Below are positions 43,659 to 55,860 of a DNA stretch of 64,000 nucleotides, in pieces (positions within the stretch are counted from its first letter, which is position 1; the number at the start of each line of letters is the position of its first letter). The notes beneath the pieces are model-generated. The model was not told the DNA's origin. It ran no database searches and saw nothing but the letters and a program-made list of their open reading frames with translations. The translations under genes were made by a program, and so were the position numbers. The stretch lies in assembly GCA_013399855.1 (NCBI GenBank), contig VXAY01006182.1:175-64174 (forward strand), given 5' to 3'. Source of the stretch: Oxyruncus cristatus (lineage: Eukaryota > Chordata > Aves > Passeriformes > Cotingidae).

Positions 43659-45148
43659 CTGCAAGAAAAAACAACAGCAAACAAGTTGAATTTCACAGGG
43701 AGAGGGACAGGATTTCTTACAGCACAGGGGACATATGGAGGGCTGTCACAGCTCAGCTCACACCTCATTTAGCTCCCACAACAAGGGATAAAATCACAAC
43801 TCAGCCACTGGTTCAAAGCAACACCTTCAAAGCACAAGTTCAGATCCACAGGGTGAGTGCACAGTAACAATCAGCGCTGAGCATTAGCCAGGAATCCTGA
43901 GCAGCATTCCTTTCAAACCCCTGGGGAATTACAGTAACACTTGGACAAAATCCTTCCTCTCAAAGGGAAAAAAAAAATTAAAATGGTAAATTTTTGCTTT
44001 CAGATTTTGAGGCCTCTCGCCACTCCAAAATACAAAACCTCCTTGTTCTGCCTACATTTCTTCTAGAAAATAAAAAAGAAAACACAACAAGAATGAGCCG
44101 GCTGGTGCTCTCAAATGAAGAGTCAAGCTCCTAAAGTGAAAAAGAGATAAAGTTCTCCAGATACAAGCTCCAGGCACAAAACAGGCCTCAGACAGAAACC
44201 TATCACACAACAGATTTATTTTAAAGCTTTGTTTTTACTTATTTACCCTTTTTTAAAATCAGAATAATATCCCTTCTTCCTGTGAACTTAGGGACCTAAA
44301 TAACTTTTGCTCCAATTTTTTCCCTACTCCAGTAAGTAAGGAGAGTAAATATGTGGGCAACATCCCTCTGGAAAGGTGCTGGCAGCAGTCACAGCTCCTC
44401 CACCGGAGAGATGGGAACCCAAGTGTGATAAAAGGAGGTAGAAAAAGGCACTTTCTGTCCTATACTTGGGGTTTAGGCAGCTTTGATTTAAAGGTGCTGA
44501 CTGGCCATTTCCCTACTGAGCAGGCTCTGCTGCCTGTTTTACCCACCCCACTACTGCCAAAATCTTTCTGCACACTCTGTAAAGACCTTGTGCCCCTAAA
44601 ACAAATTCAGCCCTTCCTTCCCAAGGCTAGACTTCCAAAGCTCAGCTGCAGTTGCAAATCTGTAAGTCCAAAGGCTTCCTTTTTGTTTTAACACGGTGCC
44701 AAAAAATAAAAGAATTGTTCTGATTTGAAATGTTGAGATCAATAAACACTAAGTAGTTCCTTTGTTCCTTACACCACCTTTGAGTCAGTGGTTATTAAGG
44801 TCTGGTGTGCTGAAGAAAATAACAGGCATTGCAAACAGTGTGAATTCGTTCTCCAGCCCCCAGCTGACCCAAGTGGCAGCTGCACAAGCAGCATGGGGAG
44901 GGTTAAGGAGTAAGAAAATTAATTTCAGTGAGTAATAAGACAGGCTGAGTAAGAAATGTTTCACAATACCTGATGCGACTGATACTCATTTCCACAGTGA
45001 AAGCAGCTGTTAGCCAAAATATCAGCAGGTAACTGTAATAAACTGTAAGTATGCTTATAAATAGCACTTAAAACTGTTTACAGAAAACTGTAAACAGTTT
45101 CACAGCAATTGTAAAGTTCTATCTGCTGTATTCACTGTGTAACCTGTT
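43659..45148. other. no gene recognised (likely first intron)
   Basis: Unique AT-rich DNA upstream of the first recognised exon of the minus-strand gene. I found no exon ending in phase 2 here. A plus-strand open frame at 44,353-44,691 has no supporting signals. Confidence 0.5.
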
Positions 45149-45178
45149 CTAGTGGAAGGTGTCCCTGCCCGTGGCAGG
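45149..45178 (+). mobile_element. CR1 fragment, forward half of an inverted pair
   Basis: TCTAGTGGAAGGTGTCCCTG followed by CCCGTGGCAGGGG is the forward CR1 sequence. It stops and is followed at once by the reverse-complement CR1, which carries the matching GGGCAGGAACACCTTCCACC. Confidence 0.7.
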
Positions 45179-45610
45179 GGGGTTGGAAGGGACCTTAAAG
45201 CCCATCCAGTCCCATCCCTGCCATGGGCAGGAACACCTTCCACCAGCCCAGGTTGCTCCAAGCCCCGTCCAACCCGGCCTTGGACACTTCCAGGGATCCA
45301 GGGGCAGCCACAGCTTCTCTGGGCAACCTGTGCCAGGGCCTCCCCACCCTCACAGGGAACAATTCCTTCCCAATATCCCATCTATCCCCGCCCTCTGGCA
45401 GTGGGAAGCCACTCCCTGTGTCCTGTCCCTCCATCCCTTGTCCCCAGTCCCTCTCCAGCTCTCCTGGAGCCCCTTTAGGCCCTGCAAGGGGCTCTCAGGT
45501 CTCCCTGGAGCTTCTCTTCTCCAGGGAACCCCCCCAGCTCTCCCGGCCTGGCTCCATGTCAGAGGGGCTCCAGCCCTGGGAGCAGCTCCGGGGCCTCCTC
45601 TGGACTCCTC
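45178..45610 (-). mobile_element. CR1 LINE, ~430-bp 3' fragment
   Basis: Reverse-complement CR1 from GGTTGGAAGGGACCTTAAAG through CACAGCTTCTCTGGGCAACC, CCAATATCCCATCTATCC, CTCTCCTGGAGCCCCTTTAG and CTTCTCTTCTCCAGGGAACC to GGGAGCAGCTCC. It reaches the edge of the CpG-rich region. Long frames across it and the adjacent run of N are artefacts. Confidence 0.93.
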
Positions 45611-45864
45611 CAGCAGCTCCGTGTCCGATAACTCCTCATCCGCGCTCCCCCCTCCTTCCCCTCGGCCCCTCACGGGCTCCGGGAGCCGCTCAGTCCCTCT
45701 CACCCCCTCCGGGACGGCTCCTTACCCAGCCCCGGCTCCCCAGGCCGGGGAGAGGCGGCCCCGGCCGGGAAAGGGGCGGGATGGGCCGGGGATGGAAATG
45801 GGGCGGGGATGGGAACGGGGCGGGGACGGGGCGGAGACGGGAATGGGACGGGGGTGGGAATGGG
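45611..45864 (-). promoter_or_regulatory. GC-rich region, probable promoter edge of the minus-strand gene
   Basis: CpG-rich DNA grading into a purine-rich G-repeat (GGGGCGGGGATGGGAACG and variants of GGGACG/GGGATG) from about 45,775, which runs into the gap. On the minus strand donor-like sites occur at GCTGG|GTAAGG (GTAAGG at 45,725-45,720) and GGGG|GTGAGA. Placement 2 kb upstream of the first recognised exon at 43,658 suggests this is the promoter and first exon of that gene, but the start codon is not identifiable. Confidence 0.5.
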
Positions 45865-46784
45865 NNNNNNNNNNNNNNNNNNNNNNNNNNNNNNNNNNNN
45901 NNNNNNNNNNNNNNNNNNNNNNNNNNNNNNNNNNNNNNNNNNNNNNNNNNNNNNNNNNNNNNNNNNNNNNNNNNNNNNNNNNNNNNNNNNNNNNNNNNNN
46001 NNNNNNNNNNNNNNNNNNNNNNNNNNNNNNNNNNNNNNNNNNNNNNNNNNNNNNNNNNNNNNNNNNNNNNNNNNNNNNNNNNNNNNNNNNNNNNNNNNNN
46101 NNNNNNNNNNNNNNNNNNNNNNNNNNNNNNNNNNNNNNNNNNNNNNNNNNNNNNNNNNNNNNNNNNNNNNNNNNNNNNNNNNNNNNNNNNNNNNNNNNNN
46201 NNNNNNNNNNNNNNNNNNNNNNNNNNNNNNNNNNNNNNNNNNNNNNNNNNNNNNNNNNNNNNNNNNNNNNNNNNNNNNNNNNNNNNNNNNNNNNNNNNNN
46301 NNNNNNNNNNNNNNNNNNNNNNNNNNNNNNNNNNNNNNNNNNNNNNNNNNNNNNNNNNNNNNNNNNNNNNNNNNNNNNNNNNNNNNNNNNNNNNNNNNNN
46401 NNNNNNNNNNNNNNNNNNNNNNNNNNNNNNNNNNNNNNNNNNNNNNNNNNNNNNNNNNNNNNNNNNNNNNNNNNNNNNNNNNNNNNNNNNNNNNNNNNNN
46501 NNNNNNNNNNNNNNNNNNNNNNNNNNNNNNNNNNNNNNNNNNNNNNNNNNNNNNNNNNNNNNNNNNNNNNNNNNNNNNNNNNNNNNNNNNNNNNNNNNNN
46601 NNNNNNNNNNNNNNNNNNNNNNNNNNNNNNNNNNNNNNNNNNNNNNNNNNNNNNNNNNNNNNNNNNNNNNNNNNNNNNNNNNNNNNNNNNNNNNNNNNNN
46701 NNNNNNNNNNNNNNNNNNNNNNNNNNNNNNNNNNNNNNNNNNNNNNNNNNNNNNNNNNNNNNNNNNNNNNNNNNNNNNNNNNNN
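45865..46784. other. assembly gap (920 N)
   Basis: Unsequenced bases. The left edge is a G-rich tandem repeat and the right edge is C/G-rich (CCCCGACACAGCCCCACG), typical of a GC-rich promoter lost from short-read assemblies. Any frame crossing it is meaningless. Confidence 0.98.
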
Positions 46785-47184
46785 CCCCGACACAGCCCCA
46801 CGTCCCAGGGCCGTCCACACCAAGCCATGCCTGTTACACATATGAAACATCCGAAATCATTGCAAAAACACGGGTTAAAGGGCCGGCCGTGGAGCATTAC
46901 AATGACTTCTGCTAAAAACATCCTCAGCTCCAGGTCACTCTGCACCTCTGTTTTGACATTAGGACAGAAAAGCCAAGAGAAACAGTAGGTAATTTTTAAA
47001 TTACTTTTTTACCATTATTTTTAAATTACTCTTTTACCATTAGGACAGTGTATCATATCCCAGAAGATGAACACAGATGGTTCTCGAGATGCCTGTAATT
47101 CTTTCTCTTCAAAACAACAGAGTCACTCTGCACAACTCCCCCCACCCCCGTCAGGAGGCTGTGGTGAGGTGGGGTCTGGTCTGT
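46785..47184. other. no gene recognised
   Basis: GC-rich for the first ~50 bases, then ordinary DNA with a near-duplicate TTTTTAAATTACT/TTTTACCATTA motif at about 46,992-47,044. No exon seen. Confidence 0.5.
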
Positions 47185-47484
47185 TTGCTGTGCCTGCAGT
47201 GAGAGGAAAGAGGGAATGGCCTCAAACTGAGACAGGGGAGATCCAGATTAGATATCAGGAAACAAATTTCCACTGGTCAGGTAATCAGGCATTTGGACCA
47301 GGGAGAGACTCTACCACCCAAGGAGGTCCTGGAGTCACCATCCCTGGAGGCATTGAAGAGGCATCTGGATTTGGCACTGGGTAATGTGATTTAGGTGTTT
47401 AGGGGTTATAGTGGTGATGTTGTGTTGATGCTTGGACTGGCTGACCTTAAAGGTCTCTTCCAACCTTGGTGACCCTGTGATATA
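47185..47484 (+). mobile_element. CR1 LINE, 5'-truncated
   Basis: CCTCAAACTGAGACAGGGGA, AGATTAGATATCAGGAAAC, CACCATCCCTGGAGGCATTG, AGGGGTTATAGTGGTGATGT and the 3' end GACCTTAAAGGTCTCTTCCA followed by ACCTTGGTGACCCTGTGA. Confidence 0.92.
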
Positions 47485-50400
47485 CTTGTTTTTAGGCTGG
47501 AGGTGCTGGCTGAGGCTGGGTGTACCCTTTGCTTGGGTGCTGGTTGTACTGTGGCTGCACCCTCAGATGCAACACTTCATGGAAATAAAGGGCAAAAAGT
47601 TTGTATTTCAGGGCATGAAATCTACCTGTATTTTCAGGTACAATATCCATCATGATAAAAACAGCTCTTCTGTACCTGGAGAACTTGCTATTTCAGGTTA
47701 GCAATGCCACTTTTTTTCTTTCGGTGAGGTTCTTTTTGGCAAGAGAAGCTGATTCTCCAGTTCTGGGTGATGCACAGAGTGTTGTCTGGCACTTGTAATC
47801 ACTGAGGTGTTTTAGCCTCATAAGCACCTCATGCTGTATTTGGACTGACTGGCCAAGGTCTCAGCTTGGCAGAAAGCTTTAGGACATGTCTTGTCTCACA
47901 TTTGATTAAGTGCAGCATATGATTTCAGCAGTAATCTCGTGTCTCTTGAAAGAGACAACTCTGTGCTGCATCTATATATATATTTATATATATATAATAT
48001 AAAGAAAGATTGGCCAGCTAATGAGATAGATCCACAGTGCTGCAGGATAGTAAATAAATGCATTGGTGCAGTGGAGTGGAAAGCAAAGTGGAATAAACAG
48101 CTCTGCCAACACATTGTTCAGGTGTTTTAAGATTCAGTCGTTGGCTGCTTTCTGCAAGGTGGGCTGCTTGGGGCTGGCCCTTTTCTTCTAGTTTCTACAA
48201 GAAATTAAAAAAATTCACTTGTGATAAACATTTCTTCTACATGTTCCATCCATAGCAGTGATCAGAGAGGGATGTGAGTGGAAGGGGCAATTATCTGTGC
48301 TGCAGAAAGTGGGATTCAGCTGCATCCCAGGAATAGGTAATCAAGAAGGATAAGTTTAGCTCAGCCAAACCTGCATTGTGTATTAAACCTCTCCAACCCA
48401 GAGATTCACCTTGCACTGATATAGTTCCTTTTCCTTCTCAGGGAAGTAACATTGCAGACCATCTCTCAAGCACCCAAGCTGAGTGAGATCAGCATCTGGA
48501 AGGATCGAAGACACAGCCTGACAGATATGCTCTGGGTTATAAACAGGGAAATAGGGTTGGGAGAAACATTACATTTTCTTTAAAATTCTAATCGACATAC
48601 ACAGAGAATAACACAGCTCCTCTCAGTTCCCACTACACACCTCCCTGGCAGCTTGCTACTTGATTATTTAGCATTCTCCATTTTTTGTATTGAAACAGGT
48701 GACATTAGATTATTAGTGACCTGGTTGGTATTAGATTTTTTTTTTTCCCCTGGAGTTGTAATCCATTTTAGGTCTTTTTTAAAATTCATAATTTTAGAGC
48801 ATGGAAAACTATATTGTTCCACCAAGTTTATTTCTCTGACATTTATTCAGTGCAGAGTGTGATCCTAATGTTAAAGGCTTTTGATTCGGAGCCCAGGATA
48901 CAGACAGGTCTTTTCACTGGTCTTCCCTAAAACAGGACATTTTATCACTTGCTGTGTCTGGGAAGTGAATATGTTGGAGCAGCATAATTATTTGAAGGAG
49001 TATTTGTTTTTAAAGGATTTGTGGGAAATATTAGATGGCTCAGCCCAGTTGTGTCACAAGGTATTAAGGTTTCTGTCTGCTAATATCATGGAGTTGGGCC
49101 TGTATAGAGCCATAAATAGTATTGTGTGAGAAGCAGTGACAGACTTTTACTCCAGCTCATCTCTTTATCATGTCTTATATTAAATTTCAATGCAATCATT
49201 GAATTCCTTTGTGTGGGCAAATGCTTTTTGATGTCTCCTTCTATTAAAGCTGTAATATCCCTTTTAACCAGAGGGCTGCATGGAATTCATGCTTTCAAGG
49301 TGTGTTTCTCAAATAATCATCATCTCATTAATGTTGCCAGCAGAACTAATTGGGCTGTCAGAACGAGGTTTGGTGTCCAGACAGGGAATTTTGGTGGAAT
49401 TAAGCTTGTTCTGATGGTGAGGAAAGTTCATGTGACTCATTAATGAGATGCTCATTTTGTTATCCTGCAGGAAAAGGCAGTTTGAGGTTATATTGTTTTA
49501 AATCCTGTAAATATGAAAGACAGATGCAAGAACTCCTATAATAAAATTTGAAAGCAAGTTCAAGATACACTGAAGATTTTCCTCTTCATCAACACCGGCA
49601 TTGAAAGTACTGCCAAGGAGCACCTGGACACCATTCATCATGGATGAGAGTGGAGAGGCTGAAAAGATTACAGAGGAAATGCTCTGGAAATGCAGCAGCC
49701 AAGTCATTGTTTGGGGCCTGCTGTATTTAAAATGGCCATTTTACCTTCCCTTAATTCACACGTCTAATTAGAAAATGGATTGATCTTTGCCTGAAGTTGC
49801 TGGAGACTGGCAGGTGTCCATGGCAGGGCAGAGCAGAGCTCTGCAGTATAATGGACTGGTAAGTGTCCTCAGACAGAGTAAAAAAATATGTCTATTTATA
49901 GGCAGCTGCTGTTAATTATGCTTTGTTGGTGTAGAAAACCACAATTAGCTCAACTACGCTCTGCCTTCCTAATTTTGCCTTGTGCTTTCAGCTGGAGAAA
50001 TCTCCTTCCTCACCTGAGTCCTAATGGGGTGGGAAAGAGCAAATCTTGATCTGCCCACGTTGGTGCCTTTAAGAACAAGCTGCAGGTTTCCTGCTGAGTC
50101 CTCTCTCCTTCCAGCAGCAAGAGCTTCAATGACTCGATGGGAAAACATCTGAAAATGCAATGAAGTTCCATGAGGAGCATTATCAAATATCTATTCATGT
50201 GGATTTATCTCCATTTCTATGGAAGCATCTGAACTCCTCACCAGAGACTTGTGGACTGGGACTGAATCTCTAGATCACATCTTTCACAACAGTCTTGATC
50301 TTTTGGCTCTGAATAAATCCAGTGCTGCTTTTAACAGGAATCTGAGCACAGGAAAATTCCCAGATCTTGCTCTGAGGGACACACAAAGGTGTTGGGGTTT

Positions 50401-51844
50401 TAATTTTGGATCCTTGTGGATGTGTTTGCATCAGTTCATTTGAATTTTTCCCCATGCCATGTTATTGTAGGGGCTTTAAATAGCTGGATATTGGAGACCA
50501 GTGGTTTATCCCTATGCTTCCAAGGAATAGTGCATTCCCTTAGATGGACAGCTTGGGGGGTTTTTGCTGAATATCACATTAATTCACGTGACAGAGAAGA
50601 ACTCAGAAACCCGCAGTCAGTGCTTGGGATTTTCTGCATTTCCTTCTCCCCTTTGATTATTTTTGCTTTAATGATTTCCCTGGGGGTCATCCTGCTGAAT
50701 TCCCAGCGTGTTGCTGTGGGGAGAGCTTTCAAAGGGAATGGCAAAGGCTTTTGCCAGATCAATACTAGACTTACTAATCAGTTTTCTTTGGTAATAAATT
50801 GACTCTTGCAGGAGTCTTTCAGAATTTACTTCAAACCGATGAGTTATTTTGCGAGTTCCGAAAATGTTTTAATTTCGAAATTGCAGCTTTTCATATTGAC
50901 ACTGTGTTTAACCCATCATGTTGTAAAAACAAAGGGTTTATTTGTTCCTCAGAGGGCTTTTGGGATCCTAGTCTTTGCCGGATTGAAGTGCCCTACACAT
51001 GCTGCAGGCCATATTAGCAGGGCTTTTTCTGTTTTCCTTCTAATTCTTTATTAGGGGAATATTATTTCTGCTGGAGAAGGGGGCGTGGTTTTGTAGTTTG
51101 TTCAGAGGACCTTTTGTTTCTGAGCAATCTCATGGTCCTGGGAGAAGGAAAGTCAGTGTTGCTCTGAGCATTTCCTTACTGGTCAGAAGGGGAGTTGTTT
51201 TGGTCGATCGTATTTTTGGAGAAAACATTTCTTTCTTCATTTTCTGGGACTGCTTGAGAACTCAGAAAATAGACCCTAATCTGAAGTTTAGCAGCTGGTT
51301 TGTGCCACTTACCTCTGTGTGTAGGAGTTTGAGGAATTCCATGTCCTATCGGAGACAGATCTCAATAAATAATCTCCTCTATAATCTGAAATAGTGATTT
51401 TCACTGTATTGGTCAAGCTGTCATTGTCTTAACACCCACTATCTTGAAACATGGCTGATGTTTCCAGCTTCTGTGGGACATCAGGTAGCTGAAGGCAACC
51501 AGATAAACCTCTCTGTGCTTTCTGGAACATTCCTCAAGAGTCTGAGCTGAATAATGCTGCAACTATTGAGTAAATTTATCATTCCCTCTTCATAGAGATT
51601 ACAGAGAAACCACCATTGTAAAACTTTTAACTCGGAAGTCCCACTAATATAATGGCCCTGATGTGTGAATTTTGGTGGGCTTTTTGTTGTTCTGCAATTA
51701 TTTCAGGCTTTGAGAAGTTCCCATTAGACATACAAGCATGCATGTGCCTAAAATGTCCTTAAAAACCAATTAAATGTGTGTATAGGAACACATTCTGCAC
51801 TGCAGTATTTTGAAGAATATTACAAACATTAATTACTCTCCAGA
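47485..51844. other. no gene recognised; small TA repeat
   Basis: AT-rich, gene-poor DNA. A (TA)n stretch lies at 47,974-48,002. The sequence around 49,320-49,470, with a 12-base perfect palindrome, has the look of conserved non-coding DNA; conservation cannot be judged here. No supportable exon. Confidence 0.5.
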
Positions 51845-51965
51845 GACAGGTGAAATAAGGATTAGTGCCGCCCCAATAGCTGGGGAATCAGAGGCATAAA
51901 GAGCAAATGACTCCTTTAAGGTCACGCAGAGCGACAACCAGGATCCCTGGATTCAATCCTTGCTG
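51845..51965 (+). mobile_element. MIR-like SINE remnant
   Basis: The order of blocks matches the MIR core: GGGGAATCAGAGGCATAAAG, CAAATGACTCCTTTAAGGTC, ACGCAGAGCGACAACCAGGA and CCTGGATTCAATCC. These correspond to the well-known 'gaaactgaggcacagag / gacttgcccaaggtcacacag / gggattcgaacc' stretch. Diverged by perhaps 25-30%, as expected for an element of amniote age. Confidence 0.65.
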
Positions 51966-53601
51966 TGCCAAGATGCATCTTGTTATTCATTATCTGTTTC
52001 ATTATTACCCTTTGATAAGGAACACTCTGCATAATTGCTTCTGTTCTCATTCGCAGTGAATCACCATTTCACAGCACCCTCAAATACAAGCTCAGAACTT
52101 TTAAAGTCCTATGTTGGTTTTTTTCCCCCCAGTTTAATAAGCTCACTGATGGGTATTTATGAAATAATTATGCCCCATTTGAGTTGCTGAGCCACCCACG
52201 GAGGGAGAAGATTGACAGCAGGAAGCTGACAGTGAGTTTGGCAGACAGGTTAAGTGATGCCATGCCCAGGGGATTTCCAGTGTCTGTGCATGAAAGAGGG
52301 TTTTCAGCATTCAGAGGATCTCACAAATCCTGTCAAAGGCAGTTAATGTCTCGTTCTGCAAACTACAGATTTATTCCCTCTCTATTTTAGATGCTTGGGC
52401 ATAGCCATGCTCATAATCCTTTCCATTTGATATCAGGTTGATCTTTGCTGTCAGAGCCTGGAGATGGAGGGCTTTGGATAATGAAAAAGGAAGGGGGAAT
52501 CAAACCCAGGCTTTTTGGGTTTGATACATTCACCTGAAGGCTCCAGCTCTGCTTGGGGCTGTGGAGGAAGACTAGAGACTGATTCCTTTTGACTCCATCC
52601 ATAGGCATGAGCCCGATTTCCTGATCTGTGTGTTCCCAACCAGCTCCACAAGTGCTGCTGAACCTTCCTGAGCTGCTTTCAGGCAGCTGAAAGATCAGAA
52701 GTGCACTAAAACCACAGGCTTGGCCCAGCCCTGGCACATCCTCTGCAGTAAATCGTTCTATCCCATACCACTAGACCAAGTCTCCAGCAGAAAATTAACT
52801 TGATGATCTGATTCAAATTAGTTTCTTGATTTAATGGCAGTAGTTTAACTTTCCTGATGGTTGTCATTGCCTTGGCTAGCAGGAGTAATAGACTTGGTTT
52901 CCTTAAAGGCCCATTTACGGTGCATCCTCCGCTGAATCTTAAGCAATAACAAGCAGAAGCCCATATTTATTTCAAAATTATGGTATTTAGATGGTTAAAA
53001 ATGTCAGGCTCTCTTGCCTCAGGTTGGTGACTGGGAATTGCCAGTATAAGAAAATGAACAGTCATAAAGTTAAAATATAGTTTGAATTGATCCCATTGCA
53101 TCCTAAGATGATCTTTTTTCTTTCACTGCTGATTTAAACACCTGGGAGTGAAAGTCTTCATAAAATTAGGAACAGGCAAACCAAATCTTTTAGGAAATTA
53201 AACAGCACGGAATGTGATGTGTTTACACCCCTATAAAACCAGAATGACTCCACAGAAGAGAATTAAAAACAACTGAAACAAAAGGACTGATCTTCTTAAT
53301 GGGTGAAGTGTCATTAAAGTATCCTTCAGTTTAGGTTACCTGAAGCAAATATGCTTCCAAAAATGACACTTCAGCTAGACAGCCATAAAAACTCATAGGC
53401 TGAGTTATTTTCCTTTTTAAGTCCTATAAATTTAGCTTCCCACAGGTAGATTACAATTGGATTTGGTGTCTCCACTTTTACACCCCTGGTGATTGGCACA
53501 ATCCAAGGCTGGATTCAGCTGGGGCAAGCTGTCTACCCAGAAGCACTGAAGGTTTGGGCTGGTTGTCAGCTCCTTGTCAAGCTTTATTCCCTTCATTAAG
53601 A

Positions 53602-53642
<41 letters not shown>

Positions 53643-55850
53643 TGCTCTGCTTTGTCATGTATTAAAGGAACTTTTCCATTATCATTTCTTCCACCTATTT
53701 ACCTTTTCCAAAGCAGGAACACTTACAGCTCTGAGGCCTTGAGCTTTCAAATTCTCCATTCACAGAACACCTGCTGACTCCTGTGATAACTCAGAAGACT
53801 CTGCTCCATAGTTCCTGAAGTTTGAAAAGCAAAGTCCATTTATAGTCCTCTCTGTTATGAATAATAACAATAATATAGACTCTGATCCACTGCGTTCTTA
53901 TTTATGTGTGAAGCTGAATCCATGTGTGTAGTCCCTTGGGAATGGTTTATGAAATAAGGGTCAAATTCAGCCAATGCTGCATTTTGTGTGTTTATCATTA
54001 AATATTTAAAGCAAAATAGTTGAAAAAATAGATGGAAGATGCATTTTGAATGAAGGTAATGAAAATATGTAAGTGGGGAAAACACACACTGGAATGTGCT
54101 GATGGTTCTAATCAAAAAATGAAGTGTAAAGATGTATTTCTATTCTATGAGGAATTTGTGCTTAAATGTTGTGAAAGATTCATGAATTCTGAACATGTTT
54201 AGATCACAGATCTACATAATTTGTAAGAGGGAAATTTTCTCTCTCTGCTCTAACCAGCCCAAGTGTCTCTAACAAATGTGTTACTCCAAAGTGCAGATCA
54301 GAAAAACAACAAAGAACAAATCATAGTCAGAGCAAAGACCAAGATATTAAAACTATAATTCAGCCCCCAAGTTGACAGAGTAAGATGAGGCAGTGAAACT
54401 GTGGCACCATTAGCATGTAACAGGAGCTGTTATGTGTGTTTAAATGTATTCTGACGGAATAAAATTGCTTGTCCTTGCAGCAGGGGTTATCACTTTGGTC
54501 CCTGGCAGCACCAGGGAACATTAAACACAAGAGCAAGCTCATGTCTAAAACTAAAAAGTCTGGATAAGATGACCTTGATCTAGGCTGGGAGAGTCCCAGG
54601 AGTTCCAGGAGCTTTATTAAAACTTAAAAGCTGGGCTGTTGTTTAAACTTTATTCTCTTCCCTCCCCAAATAAATGAAATATTGGCAGAATCTCTTGGCT
54701 GGCTGGCTGATGTGCCAGCTGAGGGCATGTCCATCACCCTTGTGTGGATCTTTCAGAGGTACCAATCCAGTGGGATTTTTCCCAAAATGACATGGCAAGT
54801 TGGACTGGGGGGAACCTTTCTCTTTGTTATAGTTACAGCCACTGCTCTGGAGCACATGTGAGATAGGCTCTATTTTCTTGGTTTTCCCTGTGGGTTGTCA
54901 GTCTTGGGGAGATATTTCCACAGGCACAGCTGGCAATTGTGATCTTTGCAGCCATCCCAAATCCACTTGCCCTGTAATTCCTTCCTGACCTAAGTGATCC
55001 TATCAGATTCCATATCACCGTTGTAGTAAAGGAGTCAGTGTTACTACTACATTTTAGGATCTTTTATTTATAAAGAATGCATCTATAGAGTCACAGCAAG
55101 TAACATACTAAGTATTGCTTGTGGACAGGGCTTCCAATGGCTTCTGGTGCCTCTTCATTATTCAGTTTGCATGTTTGTTATTCTGTTTTTTTAAAGAGAA
55201 AACATTACCAGTGTCTTGAGAGCCATCTGTGTTCACCCTCTGGGATATAACACACTGTCCTAATGGTTAAAAAAAGGTCATTTAAAAATGACCTACTGTT
55301 TCTCTTGTCTCTTCTGTTGTGCTCATTATTCCGATTCGTGATGCGGCTCAGGAATTTTGGGGTGCCTGGGATACTGATGCAGAAGAGGTGTAGGAGGAAA
55401 GGCGGTCATGTCAGGCTATTCCAGACCACCTGGGCCAGGCTTAGGGCTAAAACAGGCAACTGCCTTAAGTTTTAGAGCCAGTGGAAGCATAAGGAGATTA
55501 GTGTCCTAGTGCAAGGTTGGGAAGAGTCACATCCAAAGTGACTCGGCATTGTGCCCTGTGCAAGGGAGATGAAGGGAATTTTCCCAGGTAAGGAAAAGTC
55601 AGTAACAATGTGATTTACAGTGCTGCCCACTCTGCTTCTCATCCTGTCCTCTGCTCACAGGACACGTCTCCGTCATTTATAATTACTCCCCGTGTACAAT
55701 TCTATGTTTGAAAGCCAGAAACAGTTCTGATCTGTCTTTTACAGGCTCCTGAAGTAAAAAATCCCAGATCTAAACAACCCCTTATTTGCCATAGCCAAAT
55801 TTTAATGCTGAGACTTCAATCCATGTATATTTACTAACTACAGCATATCG
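51966..55850. other. no gene recognised; perfect (TA)n
   Basis: AT-rich non-coding DNA. A perfect (TA)18 microsatellite lies at 53,603-53,638. No exon with splice support was found on either strand. Confidence 0.55.
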
Positions 55851-55860
55851 GTAATGTTTT
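55851..55860. repeat. target-site duplication, left copy
   Basis: GTAATGTTTT occurs immediately before the RTE fragment and again directly after its (ATG)n tail at 56,812-56,821. It is the 10-base duplication expected from target-primed reverse transcription. Confidence 0.85.

Noticed and set aside
45605..45703. Minus-strand reading with an acidic ELSDTELLEE segment as first exon
   Set aside because: It has no donor at its end and merges into CR1 sequence (GGAGTCCAGAGGAGGCC), so the coding look may be accidental.
45159..46988. Frames of 368-609 codons
   Set aside because: Most of their length is undetermined sequence (N); the rest is CR1 and GC-rich repeat.
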